Part shown: positions 34,598-42,555 of the stretch, piece after piece
Numbering within the stretch: position 1 is the first letter of the stretch
Layout: every line of letters begins with the position of its first letter
Assembly (NCBI GenBank): GCA_003168255.1
Contig: PMSU01000111.1
Coordinates: 1-48,030 of the forward strand
Direction of reading: 5' to 3'
DNA length: 48,030 bases
DNA from: Actinomycetota bacterium
GTDB taxonomy: Bacteria > Actinomycetota > Actinomycetes > Streptosporangiales > Streptosporangiaceae
Notes under the pieces: model-generated
Told to the model about the DNA's origin: nothing
Database searches by the model: none
What the model saw: the letters and a program-made list of their open reading frames with translations, nothing else
Position numbers and translations under genes: made by a program

Positions 34598-37168
34598 TCA
34601 GCCAGCCAACCGGTCGCGCTCCCGGCAGCGCAGCGCTCTGGCCACATCGTCCCGGCTCTCGCTGAGCAGGCGGCGCAGCGGAGCCGGCGGGTCGGTCCTT
34701 GCCAGATAGTCGTCGGCCGCCTGGATCGCCTCCTGGCTGACGCTGGTCACCGGGTAGGCCTTGCTGACGAACCACTGGGCCATGTCCGAATTCCAGTCCC
34801 GCCACACGTCGGCCACCACGTCGAAATAGCGCTGCGCGTACGGCTTGAGCAAGGCTTCCTGGTCGGCGCTGGCGAAACCGCTGAGCACCGCCCGGAACGT
34901 CGCGTTGGGCAGCTTGCCGTCGGTGATCTCATCCCACGCTGCCCGCTTGGCCGCCGCCGTCGGGATGGCCGCGCGACAGGCCGCGGCCGACCGCTCGCCG
35001 GCGTCGGTGGCGTCGGCTGCCAGTTCCGCGTCGATTTCCCGCTGGCCGGCCACGCCGCGGTTCACCAGCCGCCGCAGCAGCGCCCACCTCATGTCGGTGT
35101 CGATGACCAGGCCGTCGATCGCGGCTGAGCCGTCCAGCAGGCCCTCGATGAGCTCGATATGGCGGGGCGCGATAGCGGTACGGAAGAGCGCCTGCGCGTA
35201 GGCAAGCTGCATGTCCGAACCCGGCTCGGCCCGGTACAGCAGTGCATGAAGCGCATCGGCCATCGTCGCCAGGCCGGTTTCCCGCCAGGCCGGATCGGCG
35301 TACAGGCGCACCGCCTGGGTGGCCTGGCGCAGCAGCGTCTGCACCACGGAGATGTCCTGCACGGACTCGATACCGGACAGCACCAGCCGCAGGTAGTCGC
35401 GCGTAGCCATTTCACCATCCCGGCACATGTCCCAGGCGGCCGCCCAGCACAGCGCGGCGGGCAGCGAGTCTTCGAAGCTGCCGATGCTGTCGATGAGGGT
35501 GCGCAGCGAGTGGTCGTCCAGCCGGATCTTGGCGTAGGTGAGGTCGTCGTCGTTGACAAGCACAAGATCCGGGCGGCGCTCGCCGACCAGCTCGGCCACC
35601 TCGGTCAGCTCGCCGGACACGTCGGTCTCTACCCGGCGGCGCAGGACCAGTGAGCTGTCGCCCGGCCCCGCACGGTCATACAGCCCGACCGCGATCCGGT
35701 GCGTACGCAGCACGGGATGGCTGGCCGCCGCTCGCTGCAAGACGGCGAAGCGGGTAATCGCGCCGTCCGCCCCGGTCTCGTAGTCCGGCCGCAGGGTGTT
35801 GACCCCGGCAGTCTCCAGCCACTCCTTCGACCACGAGGACAGATCACGGCCGGAGGTCTCCTCAAGCGCCGCGAGCAAGTCCCGCAGCGTCGCGTTGCCC
35901 CACGCATGCGCGTCGAAGTAGCGGCGCACCCCGGCCAGGAAGTTGTCCCTCCCGACGTAGGCGACCAGCTGCTTGAGCACCGAGGCGCCCTTCGCGTAGG
36001 TGATCCCGTCGAAGTTCACCTCGACCGCGTGGATGTCGGGAATGTCCGCCGCGATGGGATGCGTGGACGGCAGCTGGTCCTGCCGATACGCCCAGCCCTT
36101 GTACAGCTGCGCGAAGGTGGCCCAGGCGGAAGGCCAGCGGGTGGCCTCGGCCTCGGCCAGCGTGGCCGCCCAGGTGGCGAACGACTCATTCAGCCACAGG
36201 TCATCCCACCAGCGCATGGTGACCAGATCGCCGAACCACATGTGCGCCATCTCGTGCAGGATCGTTTCCGCCCGCCCCTCGCGGGCGAATTCGGTGACCC
36301 GGGAACGGAAAATCAGATCCTCGACGAACGTCACGCAGCCGGCGTTCTCCATCGCGCCTTCCTTGAACTCCGGCACGAAGAGCTGGTCATACTTGGTGAA
36401 CGGGTACCGCCTGCCGAATGCGTTATGGAAAAAGTCGAGCCCCTGCCTGGTGATCTCGAAGATCTCGTCAGGGTCCAGGTACTCGGCGAGCGATGCGCGG
36501 CAGTAGATCCCGAGCGGGATGCCGTCGTGCTCGCTGCGGACCACGTGGTACGGCCCGGCCGCCACCGCGGTGATGTAGGTCGGCATCAGCGGTGTCGGCG
36601 GGAAATGCCAGCGCACGCCTGACGAGTTCCCGGACGGCCCGTCCTCGTCGGTGCCGGGCGGCGCGATATCCGGCGCCATGTTCGAGGCCACCTGCCAGCC
36701 CGCCGGCGCCAGCACGGACAGCTCGAAGGTCGCCTTGAGGTCGGGCTGGTCGAAGCAGGCATAGACCTGGTGGGCGTCGAAGGTCTCCAGGTCCGAGTAG
36801 AGGTAGACGCCGCCGTCGGCCGGGTCAGCGAACCTGTGCAGCCCTTCGCCATGGCGTGAGTAGGCGCACTCGGCGACCACCCGCAGCTCGTTCGACGCGG
36901 CGAGCCCAGTCAGCTCGATCCGGCCCCCGTCGAACGCGCCCGCCGCCACCGGCCTGCCATTCAGGATGATCTCTGCGACGACCGGAGCGACCAGGTCGAT
37001 GAACGTCGAGGCTCCCGGGCTTGAGCAGCTGAACTTGGTTACGGTGACCGAACCGAAAGTGATCTCACCGCCGGTGAGACCGGTGACATCCAGCTCGACC
37101 GCGTACGATTCCACGTCGATCAGCTGAGCGCGCTGACGCGCCTCGTCACGCGTAAGGTTTCCTGCCAC
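34598..37168 (-). CDS. pepN: Aminopeptidase N (M1 family)
   Basis: This zinc aminopeptidase of 856 residues has the exopeptidase motif EGAMENAG (about 267-274), the zinc motif H305-E306-M-A-H309 and E328 in NESFA, followed by the C-terminal helical ERAP1-like domain. The N-terminus reads NLTRDEARQRAQLI. I use the GTG at 37168 because GAAGGG is 8 nt upstream and family members begin there. It is convergent with malQ and divergent from the DsbA-fold gene. Confidence 0.96.
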   Translation of the reverse strand: MAGNLTRDEARQRAQLIDVESYAVELDVTGLTGGEITFGSVTVTKFSCSSPGASTFIDLVAPVVAEIILNGRPVAAGAFDGGRIELTGLAASNELRVVAECAYSRHGEGLHRFADPADGGVYLYSDLETFDAHQVYACFDQPDLKATFELSVLAPAGWQVASNMAPDIAPPGTDEDGPSGNSSGVRWHFPPTPLMPTYITAVAAGPYHVVRSEHDGIPLGIYCRASLAEYLDPDEIFEITRQGLDFFHNAFGRRYPFTKYDQLFVPEFKEGAMENAGCVTFVEDLIFRSRVTEFAREGRAETILHEMAHMWFGDLVTMRWWDDLWLNESFATWAATLAEAEATRWPSAWATFAQLYKGWAYRQDQLPSTHPIAADIPDIHAVEVNFDGITYAKGASVLKQLVAYVGRDNFLAGVRRYFDAHAWGNATLRDLLAALEETSGRDLSSWSKEWLETAGVNTLRPDYETGADGAITRFAVLQRAAASHPVLRTHRIAVGLYDRAGPGDSSLVLRRRVETDVSGELTEVAELVGERRPDLVLVNDDDLTYAKIRLDDHSLRTLIDSIGSFEDSLPAALCWAAAWDMCRDGEMATRDYLRLVLSGIESVQDISVVQTLLRQATQAVRLYADPAWRETGLATMADALHALLYRAEPGSDMQLAYAQALFRTAIAPRHIELIEGLLDGSAAIDGLVIDTDMRWALLRRLVNRGVAGQREIDAELAADATDAGERSAAACRAAIPTAAAKRAAWDEITDGKLPNATFRAVLSGFASADQEALLKPYAQRYFDVVADVWRDWNSDMAQWFVSKAYPVTSVSQEAIQAADDYLARTDPPAPLRRLLSESRDDVARALRCRERDRLAG

Positions 37169-37281
37169 CTGATGATCCCTTCGTGTTCTCTGGCCGTTCC
37201 GGCATCCTGTCACGTCGATAGGCGGAATGCCCTTCCAGGGCCGCCGGTTATGGACTATGTACCCAATGAGAAGGAGCGAGC

Positions 37282-37899
37282 ATGGCGGATCAGGAGCCCA
37301 CGGTCGTCGATTTCTGGTTCGACCCCGTCTGCCCGTGGGCGTGGATCGCCTCGCGCTGGCTGCTCGAGGTCGAGCAAGTGCGCGCGGTCCAGCCGCGCTG
37401 GCACGTGATGAGCCTGTCCGTGCTCAACGAGAACAAGGAAGATCTGCCCGAGCGCTACAAGGAGCTGCTGAGCCAGGGCTGGGGACCGGTCCGGGTGTGC
37501 CTCGCCGCGGAAACCAAGTTCGGCCCCGAGGTGCTCGGCCCGCTGTATACCGCCCTCGGCACGAAGATCCACAACGAGCAGGGACCCAGAGAGCGGTCCA
37601 CGATCGAGGCGGCGCTGGCTGAGGCGGGCCTGCCGGCCGAGCTCGCCGACGCGATGGACTCCACCGAATACGACGAGGCAGTCCGTGCGTCGCACAAGGA
37701 AGGCATCGACCGGGTCGGCTACGAGGTCGGCACACCGGTGATCACGGTAAAGGGAACCTCGATCTTCGGCCCCGTGGTTTCCCCGATCCCGCGCGGCGAG
37801 GCCGCAGGCAGGCTCTGGGACGGCGTGCTCCTGATCGCGGAAACCGATGGCTTCTTCGAGCTGAAGCGCAGCCGCACCCGCGACCCCATCTTCGACTGA
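37282..37899 (+). CDS. DsbA-fold oxidoreductase (mycothiol-dependent Rv2466c-like)
   Basis: The 205-residue protein begins VVDFWFDPVCPWAWIASRW (about 8-26), the thioredoxin-like fold with an inserted helical domain, and has the cis-Pro region VGTPVIT (about 149-155). The active site reads C17-P-W-A20, a single-Cys form, whereas mycobacterial Rv2466c is described with CPWC, so this member would rely on one Cys. The ribosome site GGAG is 7 nt before the ATG. It is followed 44 nt later by menA on the same strand. Confidence 0.88.
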   Translation: MADQEPTVVDFWFDPVCPWAWIASRWLLEVEQVRAVQPRWHVMSLSVLNENKEDLPERYKELLSQGWGPVRVCLAAETKFGPEVLGPLYTALGTKIHNEQGPRERSTIEAALAEAGLPAELADAMDSTEYDEAVRASHKEGIDRVGYEVGTPVITVKGTSIFGPVVSPIPRGEAAGRLWDGVLLIAETDGFFELKRSRTRDPIFD

Positions 37900-37943
37900 C
37901 AGGTGCAGGTAGAGTCGCTGCCAGGCGAAGCGGAGGAGCATAG

Positions 37944-38816
37944 GTGGCGACGGGGCGTGACTGGATAGCGGGCGCCCGGCCGAGAACCCTCCCCGCGGCA
38001 ATCGTCCCGGTGCTGGCTGGCTCGGCCGTGGCGGCGGGTTACGGGAAGTTCTCGCCGTGGCGCGCCGTGCTCGCGTTGTTCGTCGCGCTTGCCCTCCAGG
38101 TCGGGGTCAACTACGCCAACGACTACAGCGACGGCATCCGCGGGACCGACGAGCACCGCACCGGCCCGGTCCGGCTGGTGGCCGGCCGTCTCGCGGCGCC
38201 GCGACACGTACTCGCCGCGGCGTTGGGCTGTCTCGCCGCCGGCGGCGCCGCCGGACTGGCCCTCGCGGCAGTGACGTCCTGGTGGCTGCTCGTGCCCGGG
38301 GCGGCGGCCGTCGCCGCGGCCTGGTTCTACACGGGGGGGCGCAGACCCTACGGGTACCGAGGGTACGGCGAGCTCTCGGTGTTCGCCTTCTTTGGCGTGC
38401 TGGCGGTGGCCGGCACCGCCTACGTGCAGATGCGCTCGCTCTCCTGGCTCGCGCTCGCGGCGGCCGTCCCGGTCGGCCTGCTCGCCTGCGCCCTGCTCGT
38501 GGTCAACAACCTGCGTGACATCGGCACGGACACGACCGCGGGCAAGCGCACGCTCGCGGTCATGCTCGGCGACCAGCGATCCCGGCTGCTGTACGGGGCC
38601 TGCGCGCTGCTTCCGTTCTGCGCCGCGATCGCGATCGCCCCGGTGCGGCCACTCGCCCTGCTCACGCTCGTCGCGGCGCCGCTTGCGCTCGCCCCGGTCC
38701 GGCTGGTTGCCTCAGGGGCTTCCGGCCGCGTGCTGGTCACCGTCCTAGGGCAGACCGGGCGGGTGCAGCTCGCGTTCGGTGCGCTGCTGGCCATCGGGCT
38801 CGCCGTCCGGCTGTAG
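37944..38816 (+). CDS. menA: 1,4-dihydroxy-2-naphthoate polyprenyltransferase
   Basis: MenA prenylates DHNA in menaquinone synthesis. The 290-residue UbiA-type protein has multiple membrane helices, the first Asp-rich motif NYANDYSDGIRGTD (about 53-66) and the second, NNLRDIGTDTTAGKRTL (about 188-204). GTG start at 37944. Its last 72 bp overlap, in antisense, the 3' end of the SPFH gene. Other men genes are not in the window. Confidence 0.95.
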   Translation: MATGRDWIAGARPRTLPAAIVPVLAGSAVAAGYGKFSPWRAVLALFVALALQVGVNYANDYSDGIRGTDEHRTGPVRLVAGRLAAPRHVLAAALGCLAAGGAAGLALAAVTSWWLLVPGAAAVAAAWFYTGGRRPYGYRGYGELSVFAFFGVLAVAGTAYVQMRSLSWLALAAAVPVGLLACALLVVNNLRDIGTDTTAGKRTLAVMLGDQRSRLLYGACALLPFCAAIAIAPVRPLALLTLVAAPLALAPVRLVASGASGRVLVTVLGQTGRVQLAFGALLAIGLAVRL

Positions 38817-39893
38817 CAGCGGCACGGCTGAGATCGGCGCCTCCCCCGTGGTCGGCTGCTGAGTGTTTGCGGGCACGGGGTTCGGCGGCTGCCCTGGTGC
38901 GGCGGCCTGATCGTCTGGTTGTGCACCGTTCGGCTGGATGGGGGTGCCTGCGGTAATCCCGGGGATGCCGGCGGCGCCTGCGATGCCAGCCACGGCGGAG
39001 GCAACGCCTGAGCGGGAGCCGGAACTGTCGTCGAACGCGGTGGCCAGGCTCTTCAGTGCCGTGGTCACCTCGCTGGGAATGACCCAGAAGGTGTTGCCTT
39101 GGCCTTGCGCGAGCTGCGGCAGCGTCTGAAGGTACTGGTAGGCGAGCACCTTCGGGTCCGGATCGCCGTCGTGGATCGCCTTGAAAACCGTGCCGATCGC
39201 CTGAGCCTGCCCCTCCGCCCTGAGGATCTGCCCCTGCCGCTCGCCTTCGGCGCGCAGGATGCTGCTCTGCTTCTCACCTTCCGCGGTGAGGATCTTGGAC
39301 TGCCGCAGACCCTCGGCGGTGAGGATGGCGGCGCGCTTCTCGCGTTCGGCACGCATCTGCTTTTCCATCGCGTCCACGACGCTCTTCGGCGGGTCGATGG
39401 CCTTGATCTCCACCCGGGTGACCCGGATGCCCCACTTGCCGGAGGCCTCGTCGAGCACGCCGCGCAGCATGTTGTTGATCTGGTCGCGCGAAGTCAGGGT
39501 CTGCTCCAGGTCCATCGAGCCGATCACCCCGCGCAGCATGGTCGCGGTGATCTGCTCGATCGCCTGGATGTAGTCGACGATCTCGTAGTCCGCCGCCCGC
39601 GGGTCGGTGACCTGGAAGAACAGCACGGTGTCGATGAGCACGACCAGGTTGTCCGCGGTGATGACCGGCTGGCCCTGGAAGGAGACCACCTGCTCGCGCA
39701 GGTCGATCAGCGGTTTCACCCGGTCCACGAACGGGATGATGAAGTTCATCCCGGGCTCCAGGGTCTTGCGGTACCTGCCCAGGCGCTCGATGTTACGGGC
39801 ACGGGCCTGCGGCACGATGCGGACCGAGCGCAGCACCGTGACGACGGCCAGCAGGACGATGACGACTGCGATGATGGCCCCGGCGATCTCCAT
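38745..39893 (-). CDS. SPFH/band 7 (stomatin/paraslipin-like) protein
   Basis: The 382-residue protein has one N-terminal membrane segment (about 2-22), the SPFH domain (VRIVPQARARNIERLGRY, LEPGMNFIIPFVD, VVLIDTVLFFQVTDPRAADY) and a long coiled coil with repeated ILTAEGExQ / ILRAEGE heptads (about 190-235). The tail is Pro/Gly/Gln-rich. The SPFH-NfeD pair is a classic membrane-microdomain operon; the start is 3 nt after the nfeD stop. The tail codons overlap menA on the opposite strand. Confidence 0.94.
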   Translation of the reverse strand: MEIAGAIIAVVIVLLAVVTVLRSVRIVPQARARNIERLGRYRKTLEPGMNFIIPFVDRVKPLIDLREQVVSFQGQPVITADNLVVLIDTVLFFQVTDPRAADYEIVDYIQAIEQITATMLRGVIGSMDLEQTLTSRDQINNMLRGVLDEASGKWGIRVTRVEIKAIDPPKSVVDAMEKQMRAEREKRAAILTAEGLRQSKILTAEGEKQSSILRAEGERQGQILRAEGQAQAIGTVFKAIHDGDPDPKVLAYQYLQTLPQLAQGQGNTFWVIPSEVTTALKSLATAFDDSSGSRSGVASAVAGIAGAAGIPGITAGTPIQPNGAQPDDQAAAPGQPPNPVPANTQQPTTGEAPISAVPLLQPDGEPDGQQRTERELHPPGLP

Positions 39894-39895
39894 GG

Positions 39896-40324
39896 CTACT
39901 CCCGTGGGTACACGAGGGCGGTGACACCCTCGATCTGCATGACGTCGACCATGGCGCCCACCGGAATCACGAGGGACTCGTCATAGGCGCGGGAGGTCCA
40001 TATTTCACCGCCGATACGGACCCGCCCGGTATGCCGGTTGACCTCCTCGACGACGATCGCGGACCGTCCGACCAGGGCGGCTACCCCGGTGCGCAGCGGT
40101 GGCGGCTGCTTGATGTGGCGCATCGCGATCGGGCGGATCACGCCGAGGCCGGCCGCGGCGACCACCGCGAACGCGCCGAGCTCAGCCGGGACGCCAAGAC
40201 CGGCGGCGCTCACCACCGCCGCGGCGACCGCGGCTACGGAGAGCAGGCCGAGCGCCAGCGTCACCGTGAGGAGCTCGGCCACGCCGAGCACCGCGGCCAC
40301 GATCAGCCAGATGATCCAGCCCAT
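39896..40324 (-). CDS. NfeD-like membrane protein
   Basis: The 142-residue protein starts MGWIIWLIVAAVLGVAELL, with three hydrophobic segments (to about 65), followed by a C-terminal OB-fold (LVGRSAIVVEEVNRHTGRV, GGEIWTSRAYDESLVIPVGA, first 20 positions each). This short form lacks the ClpP-like protease domain of long NfeD proteins. It is paired with the SPFH gene (stop 3 nt before its start), as usual. Confidence 0.92.
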   Translation of the reverse strand: MGWIIWLIVAAVLGVAELLTVTLALGLLSVAAVAAAVVSAAGLGVPAELGAFAVVAAAGLGVIRPIAMRHIKQPPPLRTGVAALVGRSAIVVEEVNRHTGRVRIGGEIWTSRAYDESLVIPVGAMVDVMQIEGVTALVYPRE

Positions 40325-40448
40325 GACAGCTCCGGACAGGCGGTGCGCCGGTGCGGCGGGTCCGCACGCTCTTCCTCGACAGTAACTCCGCATCCCGCGA
40401 TTTAGCACAATCGTCACCGAGCAGTGACCTGCGGGCGCGCCTGGCGTC

Positions 40449-40486
40449 GCGGTCACGCCCCGGTCTTGCGGTCACGCCCCGGTCTT
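40449..40486. repeat. 19-bp direct repeat, two units
   Basis: Two perfect copies of GCGGTCACGCCCCGGTCTT lie directly before palindrome copy 2. Confidence 0.85.
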
Positions 40487-40491
40487 GAGTC

Positions 40492-40537
40492 AGCGGGAAG
40501 GATCCTGGTCGCAGGGACGGCCAGGATCCTTCCCGCT
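40492..40537. repeat. Dispersed palindromic element, copy 2
   Basis: Arms AGCGGGAAGGATCCTGGTCG and its complement (one G-U pair if transcribed on the plus strand) flank the 6-nt loop CAGGGA. Total length is 46 bp, the same as copy 1. Confidence 0.88.
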
Positions 40538-40573
40538 GATGAAACTCCCCCGGCGTGGCCGGTCGTGGGCGTT

Positions 40574-40619
40574 AGCGGGAAGGGTTTTGGTCGTGGGGAC
40601 GGCCAGGATCCTTCCTCTT
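40574..40619. repeat. Dispersed palindromic element, copy 3
   Basis: Left arm AGCGGGAAGGGTTTTGGTCG, loop TGGGGA, right arm ending CCAGGATCCTTCCTCTT. The left arm differs from copy 2 mostly by changes that keep pairing as G-U in a plus-strand transcript, but not in the opposite strand. Confidence 0.8.
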
Positions 40620-40696
40620 GTTGGGATGCGGCGGTTGGTGGCGCTTCACGTGAGTGGAACGGGGGGCCAGGATGGTCCTTGGAACGGGAGGTCGCC

Positions 40697-42355
40697 ATGG
40701 ACGATGCGAGCCGGCGCTCGTACAGCAACGGCATGTCGGATCGGCCGCTGATCGGGGAGACGATCGGCGCCAACCTGGAGCGCACCGCGGCCGCCTTTGG
40801 TGACCGCGAGGCGCTGGTGGATGTGCCGACCGGCAAGCGATGGACGTACGCGCAGCTGAACGCGGACACCGACGCACTTGCCAGCGGCCTGCTCGCGGTC
40901 GGGATAGCGGCAGGCGACCGGGTGGGCATCTGGGCGCCCAACTGCCCGGAGTGGGTGCTGCTGCAATACGCCACGGCGAAGATCGGCGCGATCCTGGTCA
41001 ACATCAACCCCGCCTACCGCAGCCATGAGCTGGCCTTCGTCCTGCGCCAGTCCGGCGTGACCGTGCTGGTCAGCGCGGAGCGGTTCAAGACCAGCGACTA
41101 CCGGGCGATGATCGACGAGGTGCGCGGTGATCTGACCGGGCTCAGCCAGGTGGTCTACCTGGGTACCGCAGACTGGGCGCGGCTGGCGGCCGGGCACGGA
41201 GCCGCAGCGGACCGGCGCCGCGCGCTGGACAGCCGGGCGGCGGAACTCTCCTTCGACGACCCGATCAACATCCAGTACACCAGCGGCACCACGGGCTTCC
41301 CCAAGGGCGCCACCCTGTCCCACCACAACATCCTCAATAACGGCTACTTCGTCGCCGAGATGTGCCGGTACACCGAGCGGGACAAGGTGTGCATCCCCGT
41401 TCCCTTCTACCACTGCTTCGGCATGGTGATGGGAAACCTGGGCTGCACCACGCATGGTGCCTGCATGGTCATTCCCGCGGCCGGGTTCGACCCGGGCGCG
41501 ACCCTACAGGCGGTGCAGGACGAGCGGTGCACGTCGCTGTACGGAGTGCCGACGATGTTCATCGCCGAACTCGCCCTGCCCGACTTCGCCTCCTACGATC
41601 TGTCCTCGCTGCGCACCGGCATCATGGCGGGCTCGCCGTGCCCGGTCGAGGTGATGAAGCGTGTGGTCAGTGAGATGCACATGACCGAGGTCACCATCTG
41701 CTACGGGATGACAGAGACATCGCCGGTGTCCACCCAGACCGGCGCGGACGAGGACATGGAGCGCAGGGTGTCCACGGTCGGACGGGTGCATCCGCACCTC
41801 GAGGTCAAGATCGTCGATCCGGAGACCGGCATCGTCGTGCCCCGCGGCACGCCCGGCGAGCTATGCACCCGCGGTTACTCGGTCATGCTCGGCTACTGGG
41901 ACGAGCCGGCCAAGACCGCGGAGGCGATCGACGCGGCCAGGTGGATGCACACCGGCGACCTCGCCACGATGGACGAGGCCGGCTACGTCAACATCGTCGG
42001 CCGGAGTAAGGACATGATCATCCGCGGTGGCGAGAACGTCTACCCGCGGGAGGTCGAGGAATTCCTCTACACCCACCCCGCTGTCGAGGACGTGCAGGTG
42101 ATCGGGGTGCCTGACGCCAAGTACGGCGAAGCGCTGTGCGCCTGGGTGCGGCTGCGCCGCGGCCAGGAGCTGACCGCGGATGAGCTGACGGCTTACTGCA
42201 GCGGCAAGATCGCGCACTACAAGGTCCCGAAGTACGTGCGGTTCACTGACGAGTTCCCGATGACCGTCACCGGCAAGGTGCAAAAGTTCAAGATGCGTGA
42301 GGTCTCCACCGCCGAATTCGGCCTTGAGCAGGACGCCAAGGCCGAGACAGCCTGA
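40697..42355 (+). CDS. Fatty acyl-CoA synthetase / AMP-forming ligase
   Basis: This 552-residue member of the ANL superfamily activates a carboxylic acid with ATP and CoA. It has the P-loop-like [11 protein letters not shown] (about 194-204), the acyl-pocket/A5 motif YGMTETSPV (about 336-344), the [20 protein letters not shown] hinge region and the C-terminal catalytic Lys527 in [12 protein letters not shown]. The sequence resembles medium-chain FadD-type enzymes. The ATG at 40697 has GGGAGG 5 nt upstream; the frame is open upstream, but no similarity is seen there. Confidence 0.93.
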   Translation: MDDASRRSYSNGMSDRPLIGETIGANLERTAAAFGDREALVDVPTGKRWTYAQLNADTDALASGLLAVGIAAGDRVGIWAPNCPEWVLLQYATAKIGAILVNINPAYRSHELAFVLRQSGVTVLVSAERFKTSDYRAMIDEVRGDLTGLSQVVYLGTADWARLAAGHGAAADRRRALDSRAAELSFDDPINIQYTSGTTGFPKGATLSHHNILNNGYFVAEMCRYTERDKVCIPVPFYHCFGMVMGNLGCTTHGACMVIPAAGFDPGATLQAVQDERCTSLYGVPTMFIAELALPDFASYDLSSLRTGIMAGSPCPVEVMKRVVSEMHMTEVTICYGMTETSPVSTQTGADEDMERRVSTVGRVHPHLEVKIVDPETGIVVPRGTPGELCTRGYSVMLGYWDEPAKTAEAIDAARWMHTGDLATMDEAGYVNIVGRSKDMIIRGGENVYPREVEEFLYTHPAVEDVQVIGVPDAKYGEALCAWVRLRRGQELTADELTAYCSGKIAHYKVPKYVRFTDEFPMTVTGKVQKFKMREVSTAEFGLEQDAKAETA

Positions 42356-42555
42356 GATCTGGCCGGGCCTCGCGCGGGCTTGGCGCGAAGTTACGCGAAC
42401 CAGACATCCGGCTTATCGGGCGAACGGCGCGCCTGAGGGGACGCTGAGAGCCGTTCGGTCGCGGAAACATAACCAAGTACCATCGCGTCCCATGGGCATG
42501 CCTTTAACCCTGCTGTCACCAGCCGCCGCAAGCAGATCGTTCCCGTAGCTCACCT

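Larger units (their letters stand above)
40325..40696. other. Divergent intergenic region with two palindromic elements
   Basis: This 372-bp region separates nfeD (minus) from the acyl-CoA ligase gene (plus). It holds a 19-bp direct repeat (GCGGTCACGCCCCGGTCTT at 40449-40467 and 40468-40486) and two copies of the dispersed palindrome (40492-40537 and 40574-40619). The ligase ribosome site GGGAGG is at 40686-40691. A standard promoter is not clear to me. Confidence 0.6.
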
